A DNA stretch of 64,000 nucleotides from G963663775 sp963664255 (GTDB taxonomy: Bacteria; Bacillota; Clostridia; Oscillospirales; Butyricicoccaceae). Within the stretch, counting starts at the first letter, position 1, and each line of letters opens with the position of its first letter. Both the position numbers and the translations under genes were made by a program. The stretch lies in NCBI GenBank assembly GCA_963664255.1, contig OY760938.1:2108001-2172000 (forward strand). Reading direction: 5' to 3'. The notes below the pieces were generated by a model. That model did not search any database, had not been told where the DNA came from, and saw only the letters and a list, made by a program, of their open reading frames with translations. Positions 1 through 7,620 of the stretch are shown here, piece by piece.

Positions 1-81
1 TCGGCGCGGCAATACTACCAATATGGCGAGAATAAGACCGAACAGGCGGCGAAACGATATTGGGATGCCATCAAGCAATAA
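1..81 (+). CDS. 3' end of an unidentified protein (partial)
   Basis: An open frame enters from the left edge and stops with TAA at 79-81, giving 26 codons. The visible tail reads SARQYYQYGENKTEQAAKRY and then WDAIKQ. It is hydrophilic and helix-like, with no motif that identifies a family. The stop lies 15 bp from the stop of the convergent S1-domain gene. I cannot assign a function. Confidence 0.5.
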   Translation, partial: SARQYYQYGENKTEQAAKRYWDAIKQ

Positions 82-96
82 GCGTATGCGGCAGCG

Positions 97-1044
97 CTAC
101 TCAAATTCGGTCATCACAAACTTATGGCTGCACACCGTGGGGGAATACACCCAGCTGTGGATGGGGCCTTCGGTGATGAAATAGCGCGGGGGTGTATGCA
201 GTTGGGTGTGATTCTGCAAAACATCGATGATGTTGAGTTTGATTTTCATGCGAGAAGGTAAAATGGACTTGATGTACACGGAAACAGGCGTGCCGATGGG
301 GATTTCCTCGTGCCGCTCCGCCAAACCGGATAAATTGGGGGTCAGCTCGATAAACACCCCGTAGGGTTCGACACTGCGGACAATGCCGCGCACCGTTTCC
401 CCAGGGGTAAACAGGGCGGCATTTTCTGACCAAGTGCCCAAAAGCTCGCGATGGGTCATGGTGATGCGATGCTGTCGATGGTCCATGTGCAGGACAGCGG
501 CGAGAATCGTTTGTCCGGTGTGGATGCGGTCAGATGGGTGGAAAATGCGCGAAACAGACAGATTTTCGATGCCAATGAAAGATGTCAGCCCACAACCAAT
601 GTCTACAAATGCGCCGAATGATTCCAGATGGGTGACAAGAACCGACAAAACATCGCCGCAGAGCAGTTGGTCGAAAAACCAAGCCTGTGCCTCTAGCTGG
701 GCGGCTCGCCTAGAGAGAACGATGCGGGGCGGAGAAGCGGTTTCGTCAATTTCTGTGATATAGAAGCAGACGGGCTTGCCGACTCGGGTCAAAATGGCAA
801 TTTCGCGTGTCGTGCCGTCATCAATGCCGAGTGCGCATTCTTCGCGGGGAATGATGCCGACATAGCCGCAAGGCGCCAACGGAACGAGCAAATCGTGTGT
901 GGTGGTACAGGAGCCAACAACGGCCTCTAAAATCATATGGTCGGTCATCGCCTGCCGCAGAGCCGACAGCGATGCAAGTGCATTTTGGTTTTGCAGGGTG
1001 TGCAGACGAGCACCTTCTGGCGGATATTGGTCGCCTTTTTTCAT
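97..1044 (-). CDS. S1 RNA-binding domain protein
   Basis: A 315-residue protein made mainly of OB-fold S1 modules. The first lies near residues 35-115 (GYVGIIPREE). The second is at about 128-200, with the classic S1 pattern ESFGAFVDIG and GLTSFIGIENLS. The third is at about 212-275 (GETVRGIVRSVEPYGVFIEL). S1 modules bind single-stranded RNA, so a role in translation or RNA binding is expected. It is shorter than a six-domain ribosomal protein S1 and resembles the three-S1 proteins of clostridia. The reverse strand has a purine-rich site, AAAGGAGGC, just upstream of the ATG. It diverges from the DUF951 gene. Family assignment is secure; the cellular job is inference. Confidence 0.85.
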   Translation of the reverse strand: MKKGDQYPPEGARLHTLQNQNALASLSALRQAMTDHMILEAVVGSCTTTHDLLVPLAPCGYVGIIPREECALGIDDGTTREIAILTRVGKPVCFYITEIDETASPPRIVLSRRAAQLEAQAWFFDQLLCGDVLSVLVTHLESFGAFVDIGCGLTSFIGIENLSVSRIFHPSDRIHTGQTILAAVLHMDHRQHRITMTHRELLGTWSENAALFTPGETVRGIVRSVEPYGVFIELTPNLSGLAERHEEIPIGTPVSVYIKSILPSRMKIKLNIIDVLQNHTQLHTPPRYFITEGPIHSWVYSPTVCSHKFVMTEFE

Positions 1045-1115
1045 AGCACATAAGCCTCCTTTGAAATCGGGACGGAATCAAGCGTCCGATATGTCTGTTT
1101 AATATATGCGCCAAA

Positions 1116-1131
1116 TGGTCAAAATTGACCA
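1116..1131. promoter_or_regulatory. Inverted repeat in the divergent S1/DUF951 intergenic region
   Basis: TGGTCAA-AA-TTGACCA has 7-bp arms and a 2-bp centre. It sits midway between the leftward S1-domain gene and the rightward DUF951 gene. The spacing suits a dimeric repressor site, but no regulator gene lies beside it. It could be a chance palindrome. Confidence 0.3.
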
Positions 1132-1162
1132 AACACTGCAAATAAACCGGAGGGAAAGAAAA

Positions 1163-1357
1163 ATGGATATTCGATTGGGTGACATTTTAACCTTAAAAAA
1201 AGCGCATCCCTGCGGCAGTCGGGATTGGCAGGTGCTGCGTGTGGGCATGGATTTTCGGCTACGCTGCTGCGGCTGCGGGCATGAAATCATGAACGAGCGG
1301 CGGAAAATTGAAAAAAACATCAAAGCGGTGACAAGAGAGGGGCAAAAGCTATGTTAA
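1163..1357 (+). CDS. DUF951 family small protein
   Basis: A 64-residue protein starting MDIRLGDILTLKKAHPCGS. It shows the family's signature: an N-terminal basic segment, a DWQVLRVGMDFRLRCCGCGH core and a C-terminal NERRKIEKNIK helix. The CxxC-type cysteines and basic charge suggest nucleic-acid binding, but the family has no established function. An upstream in-frame ATG exists at 1106. I chose 1163 because it follows GGAGGGAAAG at good spacing and matches the family's N-terminus. Its stop overlaps the start of the nucleoside phosphorylase by 7 bp, so the two are translationally coupled. Confidence 0.8.
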   Translation: MDIRLGDILTLKKAHPCGSRDWQVLRVGMDFRLRCCGCGHEIMNERRKIEKNIKAVTREGQKLC

Positions 1358-2112
1358 TTGACGGAAAACAGATGCACATTCAGTGTGTAAAGGGCGATGT
1401 AGGACGATATGTGATTTTGCCGGGTGACCCGGGACGCTGTGAGAGCATCGCGCGATATTTGGAAAACCCACAGAAAATCGCACAAAATCGAGAATATACC
1501 GTGTATACGGGCACACTAGACGGAGAGAAGGTCAGTGTTTGCTCGACTGGTATCGGCGGTCCTTCTGCGGCGATTGCGCTGGAGGAGCTGGTGGAATGCG
1601 GTGCGGATACCTTCCTTCGCGTGGGCACTTCGGGCGGCATCGTGGACGAGGTCCGAGGCGGCGATGTGGTCATTGCAACTGCGGCAGTGCGTCAGGAAGG
1701 CACAGGGCTGGAATATTTGCCAATCGAATTTCCGGCGGCGGCAGATTTCACCGTTACCGCGGCGCTGCGTGATGCGGCAGAACGCTTGCAGCTGCAATAT
1801 CACGTTGGTGTCATTCAGTCCAAGGACAGCTTTTATGGAGAAATCCGCCCTGCACAGCAGCCGGTTGCGGAAATGCTGCTTGCCAAGTGGAAGGCATGGA
1901 AGGCGGCAGGGGTGCTGACGAGCGAAATGGAGTCGGCGGCGTTGTTCGTGGTGGCACACGTGCTGCACGTGCGCTGTGGTGCAGTGCTGAACGTGTTGTG
2001 GAATGCAGACAACGACGATGCGCCGAATATTCCGCCTGAGGCGGCAGAACGGGGGATTCAAACCGCCATGGAAGCGATTCGGCTGCTGATTGCAAAGGAA
2101 TGCGGCGCATAG
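1351..2112 (+). CDS. udp: Uridine phosphorylase (nucleoside phosphorylase family)
   Basis: 253 residues, the usual length for this family. It catalyses phosphate-dependent cleavage of uridine to uracil and ribose-1-phosphate in pyrimidine salvage. Visible signatures are the phosphate-binding ILPGDPGR (about residue 23), VGTSGGI (about 92), the uracil-pocket segment VIQSKDSFYGE (about 154) and the ribose-binding TSEMESAAL (about 191). The first two are shared with purine nucleoside phosphorylase DeoD; the QSKDSFYGE segment favours the uridine enzyme. Substrate choice remains inference. It overlaps DUF951 and is followed by a strong terminator. Confidence 0.82.
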   Translation: MLIDGKQMHIQCVKGDVGRYVILPGDPGRCESIARYLENPQKIAQNREYTVYTGTLDGEKVSVCSTGIGGPSAAIALEELVECGADTFLRVGTSGGIVDEVRGGDVVIATAAVRQEGTGLEYLPIEFPAAADFTVTAALRDAAERLQLQYHVGVIQSKDSFYGEIRPAQQPVAEMLLAKWKAWKAAGVLTSEMESAALFVVAHVLHVRCGAVLNVLWNADNDDAPNIPPEAAERGIQTAMEAIRLLIAKECGA

Positions 2113-2176
2113 GTTTGTGCTGTTGTGTATGCAAAGACGGTTCTTGGCGGGTCAAATCTGAACAAAATGTAAAAAA

Positions 2177-2210
2177 GCAGACTGCCTTTGCAGGGCAGTC
2201 TTGTTTTTTA
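2177..2210 (+). terminator. Rho-independent terminator after udp
   Basis: An 8-bp stem, AGACTGCC/GGCAGTCT, with a 7-nt loop is followed by TTGTTTTTTA. It lies 65 bp after the udp stop. Confidence 0.85.
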
Positions 2211-2288
2211 TCGGAATATCAAGTAAAATAACTTAGATATGGTTTTGGAAACAAGCGGTGATGTAGTGCGGAGAGGATGCGGTGTGCC

Positions 2289-3173
2289 ATGTTCGGATTT
2301 ATCAGACCTGTCAAGTCAGAACTGCGTGTGCGTGAAGTGGAGCGCTTTCAAAGCGTTTACTGCGGACTGTGCCACGCCATACGGCAGCGTTATGGAAATT
2401 TGCACACCTGCTTTTTAAGCTACGACATGACCTTTTTGGCACTGCTGCTGGGAAGCCTTTCGGAACAAGACAGCCAAGTGCAATACAAGCGTTGTGTGGC
2501 GAGTCCTGTGCGCAAAAAATGTGTGCTTTGTGCGGGGGAGTCCTTGCAGCATACGGCAGATATTAGCGTTTTGCTGACGTGCTTTAAAATAGAGGATAGC
2601 ATTGCAGATGAGCATGGGCTGAAAAAAACTGGCGCGCAGCTGCTGCGCGGCATGACGAATATGGGATTTCAGCAGGCAAAGCAACGCTTGCCGCAGGAAA
2701 GCGAAGCCATGCGGCAGTGTATGCAGGCACTGGCGGCAGAGGAAGTGCAAAAAACCACCTCGATTGACCGCGCAGCAGACCCCTTTGCACGCATGATGCA
2801 GGCGTGTATTCCCGACAATGGCGCAGAAAACAATCGGATTTTGCGCGAAATACTCTATCACATGGGGCGGTGGGTCTATCTGGTTGATGCTTGTGCAGAC
2901 CTTGCGCAGGACTGGAAAAGCGGCGACTATAATCCGATTACCTTGCGCTATGCACTGACAGAGCCGAATCTTACCCCCATCAAGGAGGCGGTAGAGCTGA
3001 CGCTTGCCCGCTCTTTGGCATCGGTGCACGCGGCATTTGTGCTGCTGCCAATTCGGCGCGACTTTGCATTGCTGGAAAATATCATCTGCCTTGGCATGCC
3101 TACCGTCACGCGGCAGGTATTGGATGGTACTTATCAATCGAACGGAGGACGTAATAAGCATGGATCCTTATAA
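2289..3173 (+). CDS. DUF5685 family protein
   Basis: About 294 residues, beginning MFGFIRPVKSELRVREVERF. The N-terminal CGLCHAI, and the KCVLC and C-rich segments around residues 75-85, are typical of DUF5685, a clostridial family of unknown function. The paired cysteines suggest metal binding. The middle and C-terminal part is helical, with LVDACADLAQDWKSGDYNP near residue 200, which resembles a metal- or diphosphate-binding helix pair of prenyltransferase-like folds; this is inference. An ATG 12 bp upstream is possible, but MFGFI is the better family start. The 3' end overlaps the DnaJ gene by 14 bp. A functional link with that chaperone-like protein is suggested by position only. Confidence 0.72.
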   Translation: MFGFIRPVKSELRVREVERFQSVYCGLCHAIRQRYGNLHTCFLSYDMTFLALLLGSLSEQDSQVQYKRCVASPVRKKCVLCAGESLQHTADISVLLTCFKIEDSIADEHGLKKTGAQLLRGMTNMGFQQAKQRLPQESEAMRQCMQALAAEEVQKTTSIDRAADPFARMMQACIPDNGAENNRILREILYHMGRWVYLVDACADLAQDWKSGDYNPITLRYALTEPNLTPIKEAVELTLARSLASVHAAFVLLPIRRDFALLENIICLGMPTVTRQVLDGTYQSNGGRNKHGSL

Positions 3174-3738
3174 GGTACTGGGGGTCACCCCGGAAACGGC
3201 AGATGACGACATTAAACGCGCCTATCGTGAATTGGCACGAAAATACCATCCCGATAATTATGTGAACAATCCGCTGGCTGACCTGGCAGAAGGTCGCATG
3301 AAGGAAATCAATGAAGCATATGACCAAATCATGGCACAGCGTACCGGCAAGGCTGCCGATGGCACAGGCAGCCAGCAAACAGGCGGTGCCCAGCAGTCTG
3401 GCGGATATTATGGACAAATTCGCAATGCCATCAATGCAGGCAACTTGGCGGCAGCTGAGGAAATGCTCCAGAGAAGCCCGCAGCGGGATGCCGAATGGTA
3501 TTTTTTAATGGGCAGTGTGTATTATCGAAAGGGCTGGTTTGACGAGGCGGAGCGTGCTTATATACAGGCATGCAACATGGCACCGAGCAATCCGGAATAT
3601 CGAAACGCACTGGAAAAGCTGCGGATGTCGGGCGGCTACGGCGGCTATCGCCCAATGTCCTCCGGCGGCGCGTGTGACTGCTGCGCACAGCTTTTTTGCC
3701 TGAATTGCTGCTGCAATATGTGCGGAGGCGGGTGTTGA
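3160..3738 (+). CDS. DnaJ-domain protein with TPR-like region and Cys-rich tail
   Basis: 192 residues. Residues 1-60 are a J domain (MDPYKVLGV, DIKRAYRELARKYHPDNY) with the HPD tripeptide that stimulates DnaK ATPase. Residues 90-150 contain helix pairs of TPR type (EEMLQRSPQRDAEWYFLMGS, GWFDEAERAYIQACNMAPSN). The last 21 residues hold nine cysteines. It lacks the G/F linker and zinc module of true DnaJ, so it is a specialised J-protein. The start at 3160 follows GGAGGA and is the family N-terminus; a longer in-frame start at 3004 lies inside DUF5685 and is unlikely. The Cys tail may bind metal or membrane; that is inference. Confidence 0.82.
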   Translation: MDPYKVLGVTPETADDDIKRAYRELARKYHPDNYVNNPLADLAEGRMKEINEAYDQIMAQRTGKAADGTGSQQTGGAQQSGGYYGQIRNAINAGNLAAAEEMLQRSPQRDAEWYFLMGSVYYRKGWFDEAERAYIQACNMAPSNPEYRNALEKLRMSGGYGGYRPMSSGGACDCCAQLFCLNCCCNMCGGGC

Positions 3739-3741
3739 TGT

Positions 3742-4248
3742 GTGAATAAATCGCAGTTTATCGCACGCGGCGGTGTTTTGACAGCGTTGTCTGTTTTGCT
3801 GCTGTATCTGGCGTGCATACTGCCGATGATTCGAATCAGCCTGTGTGCCGCGGGCGGCATTGTGCTGGCGATGCCGCTTTCCAGACGGCGTGTCAAGCTG
3901 GGTGTGACGATTTATATCGCCACCTCGATGCTGGCAATCTTGATTTTGCCGCAGAAATCCGTGGCATTTGCGTATTTTTGGGTGTTTGGACTTTATACCA
4001 TTGCAAAATATGGAATTGAAAAATTACACCGCCTTTCAGCGCAGTGGGCCTGCAAACTGCTGTTTGCCACGGCAAATGGTGTGCTCACGTTGGTTTTGCT
4101 GCAAAAAGGACTGGTTGCAGGGGTGACACTGACAAGTGCCGTGCCATGGTTTGTGATGGGCGGTATTTGGTATCTGATTTTTGCAGCGTATGATGCTGCG
4201 TTTTCCAAGCTGGTGACGCAGCTGCATCGGATATTTCCGATGGATTAG
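3742..4248 (+). CDS. Predicted membrane protein
   Basis: 168 residues starting with GTG at 3742, preceded by GGAGGCGGG. Four to five hydrophobic segments are visible: about residues 10-30, 32-47, 55-70, 73-90 and 105-155. A basic loop, PLSRRRVK, follows the second. The pattern resembles the small S-component-like or DUF2232-like membrane proteins of clostridia, but I cannot name a substrate. It follows the DnaJ gene by 3 bp and precedes yicC, so it probably belongs to the same transcript. Function unknown. Confidence 0.6.
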   Translation: MNKSQFIARGGVLTALSVLLLYLACILPMIRISLCAAGGIVLAMPLSRRRVKLGVTIYIATSMLAILILPQKSVAFAYFWVFGLYTIAKYGIEKLHRLSAQWACKLLFATANGVLTLVLLQKGLVAGVTLTSAVPWFVMGGIWYLIFAAYDAAFSKLVTQLHRIFPMD

Positions 4249-4273
4249 CTCGAGAGGAGATTTATAAAAATAT

Positions 4274-5146
4274 ATGAAGAGTATGACAGGATATGGGCGT
4301 GCGCGCCGTACAGAAGGCGATTATGATATTGCGGTGGAGTTGCGCGCGGTCAATCACCGATATTTGGATACGACTGTAAAAGTGCCCCGTATGTATGGAT
4401 ATTTAGAGGAAGCGGTCAAGAAACTGGCGGCCGCACAAATTGCACGCGGCAAAGTGGATATTTACGTGACCATCAACGCGCTGGGCGGCACGACCAAGGT
4501 GGTTTTCAACGAAAAAGTGGCGGCACAGTATTTTGAGGTGCTGACGACCCTGCGCGACCGCTTTTCTGTGAAGGATGACATCAGTGTGATGAATCTGGCA
4601 CGGCTGCCGGATGTGCTTTCAGAAGAGAAGGTGGAGGCGGATGCCGATGCGCTGCGCACGCTTGTGTGTGATGTGCTACAAGAGGCATTGCAGGAATTCA
4701 ATCAGATGCGTGCAACCGAAGGCGAAAAAATGCGGCAGGATGTGGTGACGCGCCGAGAAACCATTTTACATTTGGTGGAGCAGGTGGAGCGGCGTTCGCC
4801 GGAAAGCGTGCAGGAATATCGTGAAAAGCTGGAAAAAAGAATGCAGGAGGTTTTGGCGGATACGGCACTGGAACCCCAGCGCATTTTGAGCGAAGCGGCA
4901 CTGTTTGCCGACAAGGTTGCGGTTGATGAAGAAACCGTTCGTCTGCGCAGCCATTTGGAACAGCTGCAGGATATGGTGGAGGAGTGCACACCGGTTGGCC
5001 GCAAGCTGGACTTTTTGGTGCAGGAAATGAATCGAGAGGCGAATACCATTGGTTCTAAGGCAAATGATGCCGAGCTTGCAAAGATTGTTGTGGAGCTTAA
5101 GGCGGAAATTGAAAAAATCCGTGAACAGATTCAGAATGTGGAATAA
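4274..5146 (+). CDS. yicC: YicC family endoribonuclease
   Basis: 290 residues, full length for the family (YloC in Bacillus). The N-terminus MKSMTGYGRA is the family hallmark, followed by VELRAVNHRYLDTTVKVPR. The C-terminal DUF1732 region ends GRKLDFLVQEMNREANTIGS and SKANDAELAKIVVELKAEIE. Characterised YicC proteins are metal-dependent endoribonucleases involved in mRNA and small-RNA turnover. The AGAGGAG site precedes the ATG. It sits immediately before remA and gmk, the conserved Firmicutes arrangement. Confidence 0.93.
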   Translation: MKSMTGYGRARRTEGDYDIAVELRAVNHRYLDTTVKVPRMYGYLEEAVKKLAAAQIARGKVDIYVTINALGGTTKVVFNEKVAAQYFEVLTTLRDRFSVKDDISVMNLARLPDVLSEEKVEADADALRTLVCDVLQEALQEFNQMRATEGEKMRQDVVTRRETILHLVEQVERRSPESVQEYREKLEKRMQEVLADTALEPQRILSEAALFADKVAVDEETVRLRSHLEQLQDMVEECTPVGRKLDFLVQEMNREANTIGSKANDAELAKIVVELKAEIEKIREQIQNVE

Positions 5147-5155
5147 GGAGCGGCG

Positions 5156-5443
5156 ATGAAGCTAATCAACATTGGGTTTGGCAACTTGGTTTCTCCGGGC
5201 AGAATCATCGCGGTTGTCAGTCCGGAATCTGCACCGATTAAGCGCATCGTACAGGAGGCAAGAGACCGCGGCACCCTAGTGGACGCCACCTATGGAAGAC
5301 GCACCCGCGCGGTGCTGTTTATGGACAGCGGACACATCGTGCTATCAGCATTGCAGACCGAAACCGTTGCGGGACGGCTGAGTGGACACGCAGAAGAGCA
5401 TACAGAGGAACACATGGGAGATGAGGTGATAGAGGATGCATAA
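5156..5443 (+). CDS. remA: Extracellular matrix regulator RemA (DUF370)
   Basis: 95 residues. The whole protein matches the DUF370/RemA family: MKLINIGFGNLV, IAVVSPESAPIKRIVQEARD, LVDATYGRRTRAVLF and GHIVLSAL. In Bacillus RemA is a DNA-binding activator of matrix and osmoprotection genes. Its position between yicC and gmk is the same as in Bacillus. The last 20 residues (after AGRLSG) are an acidic His/Glu-rich tail. It overlaps gmk by 8 bp. Confidence 0.92.
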   Translation: MKLINIGFGNLVSPGRIIAVVSPESAPIKRIVQEARDRGTLVDATYGRRTRAVLFMDSGHIVLSALQTETVAGRLSGHAEEHTEEHMGDEVIEDA

Positions 5444-6038
5444 ACGCCGTGGTACGCTCTATATTTTCACAGGGCCTTCCGGAACCGGAAAGGGTACGCT
5501 GCTCAGCCGCGTGATGAAGCAGGATGACGCGCTGTTTCTTTCGGTTTCTGCTACCACGCGCCAGCCGCGTGCAGGCGAGCGGGATGGAGAGCAGTACTAT
5601 TTTTTAAGCCGTGAGCAGTTTTCTGAAAAAATCGAGCAGGGCGCATTTTTGGAATATGCAACGTATGTCGGCAACAGCTATGGCACCTTGGAAGCACCTG
5701 TGCAGGAGAAGCTGGATGCCGGATGGGACGTGATTTTGGAAATTGAGGTGCAGGGGGCACTGGCAGTGCACGCCAAGCGACCCGATGCGGTGATGATTTT
5801 CGTCGCACCGCCCAGCTTTGAAGAGCTTGCAGAACGCTTGCGCGGACGCGGTACCGAAAGCGAAGAGGTGATTCGTGTCCGCTTGGAAACCGCAAGGCAC
5901 GAGATGCAGCAGCGCGCCGTGTTTGATTATCTCATTGTCAATGATGATTTAGAGCAGGCAACGGGTCAGCTTTCTGCGATTTTTGTAGCGGAACGCTGCC
6001 GTAATCGAAAAAATTTTTGCCAACCAAACAATCCGTAA
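5436..6038 (+). CDS. gmk: Guanylate kinase
   Basis: 200 residues, usual length. It phosphorylates GMP to GDP using ATP. The P-loop FTGPSGTGKGTLL is at residues 10-22. SATTRQPRAGERDG and YYFLSREQF form the GMP-binding region, and EIEVQGALAV the core strand. The C-terminal lid contains RLRGRGTESEEVIRVRL. It overlaps remA by 8 bp and precedes rpoZ by 25 bp, as in most Firmicutes. Confidence 0.96.
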   Translation: MHKRRGTLYIFTGPSGTGKGTLLSRVMKQDDALFLSVSATTRQPRAGERDGEQYYFLSREQFSEKIEQGAFLEYATYVGNSYGTLEAPVQEKLDAGWDVILEIEVQGALAVHAKRPDAVMIFVAPPSFEELAERLRGRGTESEEVIRVRLETARHEMQQRAVFDYLIVNDDLEQATGQLSAIFVAERCRNRKNFCQPNNP

Positions 6039-6063
6039 GGAAACGAAAAGAGGAGTATTATAT

Positions 6064-6405
6064 ATGTTAAATCCATCCATGAGCGAACTTATGAACAAGG
6101 TCAACAATCGGTATTTGCTGGTGAATCTGGCGGCGCAGCGTGCACGGAACTTGGCAGACGAGGCAGACCAGGTGGAAGAGCCATTGCCGGATAAGGCAGT
6201 GCAGATGGCACTGGAAGACATTGCATCCGGCAGCATTGTCTATCGTCCAGGAGAGTGCGAAGAAGGAAAGCCTGTGAAGCTGCAAATGAGCAGCACCGTG
6301 GGAATGCTGGATTTGGATTTTTCAGATGAAGATGACGCAAATGGGGAAGAAGATGAGGACGAAGGTGCCTCTGACTATGATGATTTTGATGACAAGGATG
6401 AATAA
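6064..6405 (+). CDS. rpoZ: RNA polymerase omega subunit
   Basis: 113 residues. The N-terminal half, MLNPSMSELMNKVNNRYLLV then AAQRARNL and KAVQMALEDIASGSI, is the omega fold that helps assemble the beta-prime subunit. Bacterial omega is usually 65-90 residues. Here a tail of about 30 residues is almost entirely Asp and Glu (from about residue 84), which is unusual but seen in some clostridia. AGAGGAG precedes the ATG. It lies between gmk and coaBC, the conserved place. Confidence 0.92.
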   Translation: MLNPSMSELMNKVNNRYLLVNLAAQRARNLADEADQVEEPLPDKAVQMALEDIASGSIVYRPGECEEGKPVKLQMSSTVGMLDLDFSDEDDANGEEDEDEGASDYDDFDDKDE

Positions 6406-6408
6406 ATC

Positions 6409-7620
6409 ATGAATTTACAGGGGAAAACCATCGTACTGGGTATCACAGGCAGCATTGCGGCATACAAGGCGGCAGAGTTGGTTTCCAGCCTGCGCAAGTG
6501 CCGTGCAGAGGTGTATGTGATTATGACGAAATCCGCCTGTGAATTCATTGCACCGCTGACCTTGGAAACCCTGAGCGGACATCCAGTCGTTTCGGATATG
6601 TTTGCACGGGTGACGTCGTGGGATGTGGAGCATATTTCGCTTGCAAAACGCGCGGATGTGTTCGCAGTGGTGCCTGCCTCGGCAAATATTCTGGGAAAAG
6701 CGGCAAACGGCATTGCAGACGATATGCTGTCCACCACATTGCTTGCCACCAAGGCACCCATTTTGTTTGCACCTGCAATGAACACCAATATGTATGAAAA
6801 TCCTGCGGTGCAGGACAATATTGCAACGCTCAAGACGCGCGGTGCTTATTTTGTTGAACCAGCAGATGGACATTTGGCGTGCGGCGATTCCGGAAAGGGC
6901 AAGCTGGCGGAGGTCGGCAGTATTGAACAGGCGATTGCAGACCTCTTGACCCCAAAGGACTGCGCAGGACTTTCGGTTTTGGTGACGGCAGGACCGACGC
7001 GCGAAGCACTGGACCCTGTGCGCTTCCTCTCCAATCACTCCACTGGAAAGATGGGGTATGCACTGGCGGAGCGTGCACGTGCCAGAGGGGCGCAGGTGAC
7101 CTTGGTGACCGGTCCGACAATGCTGCAAACGCCGCCGCAGATGACGGTGGTGCCGGTAATATCCGCGCGCGAGATGCGCGATGCCGTCATGTGCCGCTTG
7201 GCAGAGCAGGATTTGGTCATCAAGGCAGCGGCAGTCGGCGATTATCGCCCTGCTGAAATGGCACAGGATAAGCTCAAGAAAAAAGACGAGGATATGCGAA
7301 TTGAGTTGGTCAGAAATCCCGATATTTTGCAGGAAATTGGACAAAACAAACGAGCGAACCAGACGGTCTGCGGATTTGCGATGGAAACCCGTGACCTTGT
7401 GGCACACGCACGTGAAAAAATGCAGCGCAAACACTGTGATATGATGGTGGCAAACAATTTGAAAACGGCAGGTGCAGGCTTTGCGCATGATACCAATGTG
7501 GTAACGCTGCTGTATGCCGATGGACAGAGCGAAGCATTGGATTTGATGTACAAAGAAGCGCTGGCAGATTTGCTGCTCGACCGTTTGTTGGCACTGCATC
7601 GACAAAAAGCACATGATTGA
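6409..7620 (+). CDS. coaBC: Bifunctional phosphopantothenoylcysteine decarboxylase / synthetase
   Basis: 403 residues, two fused domains of coenzyme A synthesis. The N-terminal flavoprotein decarboxylase (CoaC, about 1-180) shows GITGSIAAYKAAEL, the FMN-contact APAMNTNMYENP and the catalytic-loop Cys in CGDSGKGKLAEVG. The C-terminal synthetase (CoaB, about 190-400) shows TAGPTREALDPVRFLSN, STGKMGYALAE and KLKKK near residue 288. The enzyme joins cysteine to 4'-phosphopantothenate and then decarboxylates it. It is 3 bp from rpoZ and overlaps priA by 8 bp. Confidence 0.96.
   Translation: MNLQGKTIVLGITGSIAAYKAAELVSSLRKCRAEVYVIMTKSACEFIAPLTLETLSGHPVVSDMFARVTSWDVEHISLAKRADVFAVVPASANILGKAANGIADDMLSTTLLATKAPILFAPAMNTNMYENPAVQDNIATLKTRGAYFVEPADGHLACGDSGKGKLAEVGSIEQAIADLLTPKDCAGLSVLVTAGPTREALDPVRFLSNHSTGKMGYALAERARARGAQVTLVTGPTMLQTPPQMTVVPVISAREMRDAVMCRLAEQDLVIKAAAVGDYRPAEMAQDKLKKKDEDMRIELVRNPDILQEIGQNKRANQTVCGFAMETRDLVAHAREKMQRKHCDMMVANNLKTAGAGFAHDTNVVTLLYADGQSEALDLMYKEALADLLLDRLLALHRQKAHD

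Noticed and set aside
6415..7614. 399-codon open frame on the minus strand
   Set aside because: It lies entirely antisense to coaBC, is rich in Cys, His and Arg, and has no recognisable domain. It is a shadow of the high-GC third positions of coaBC.
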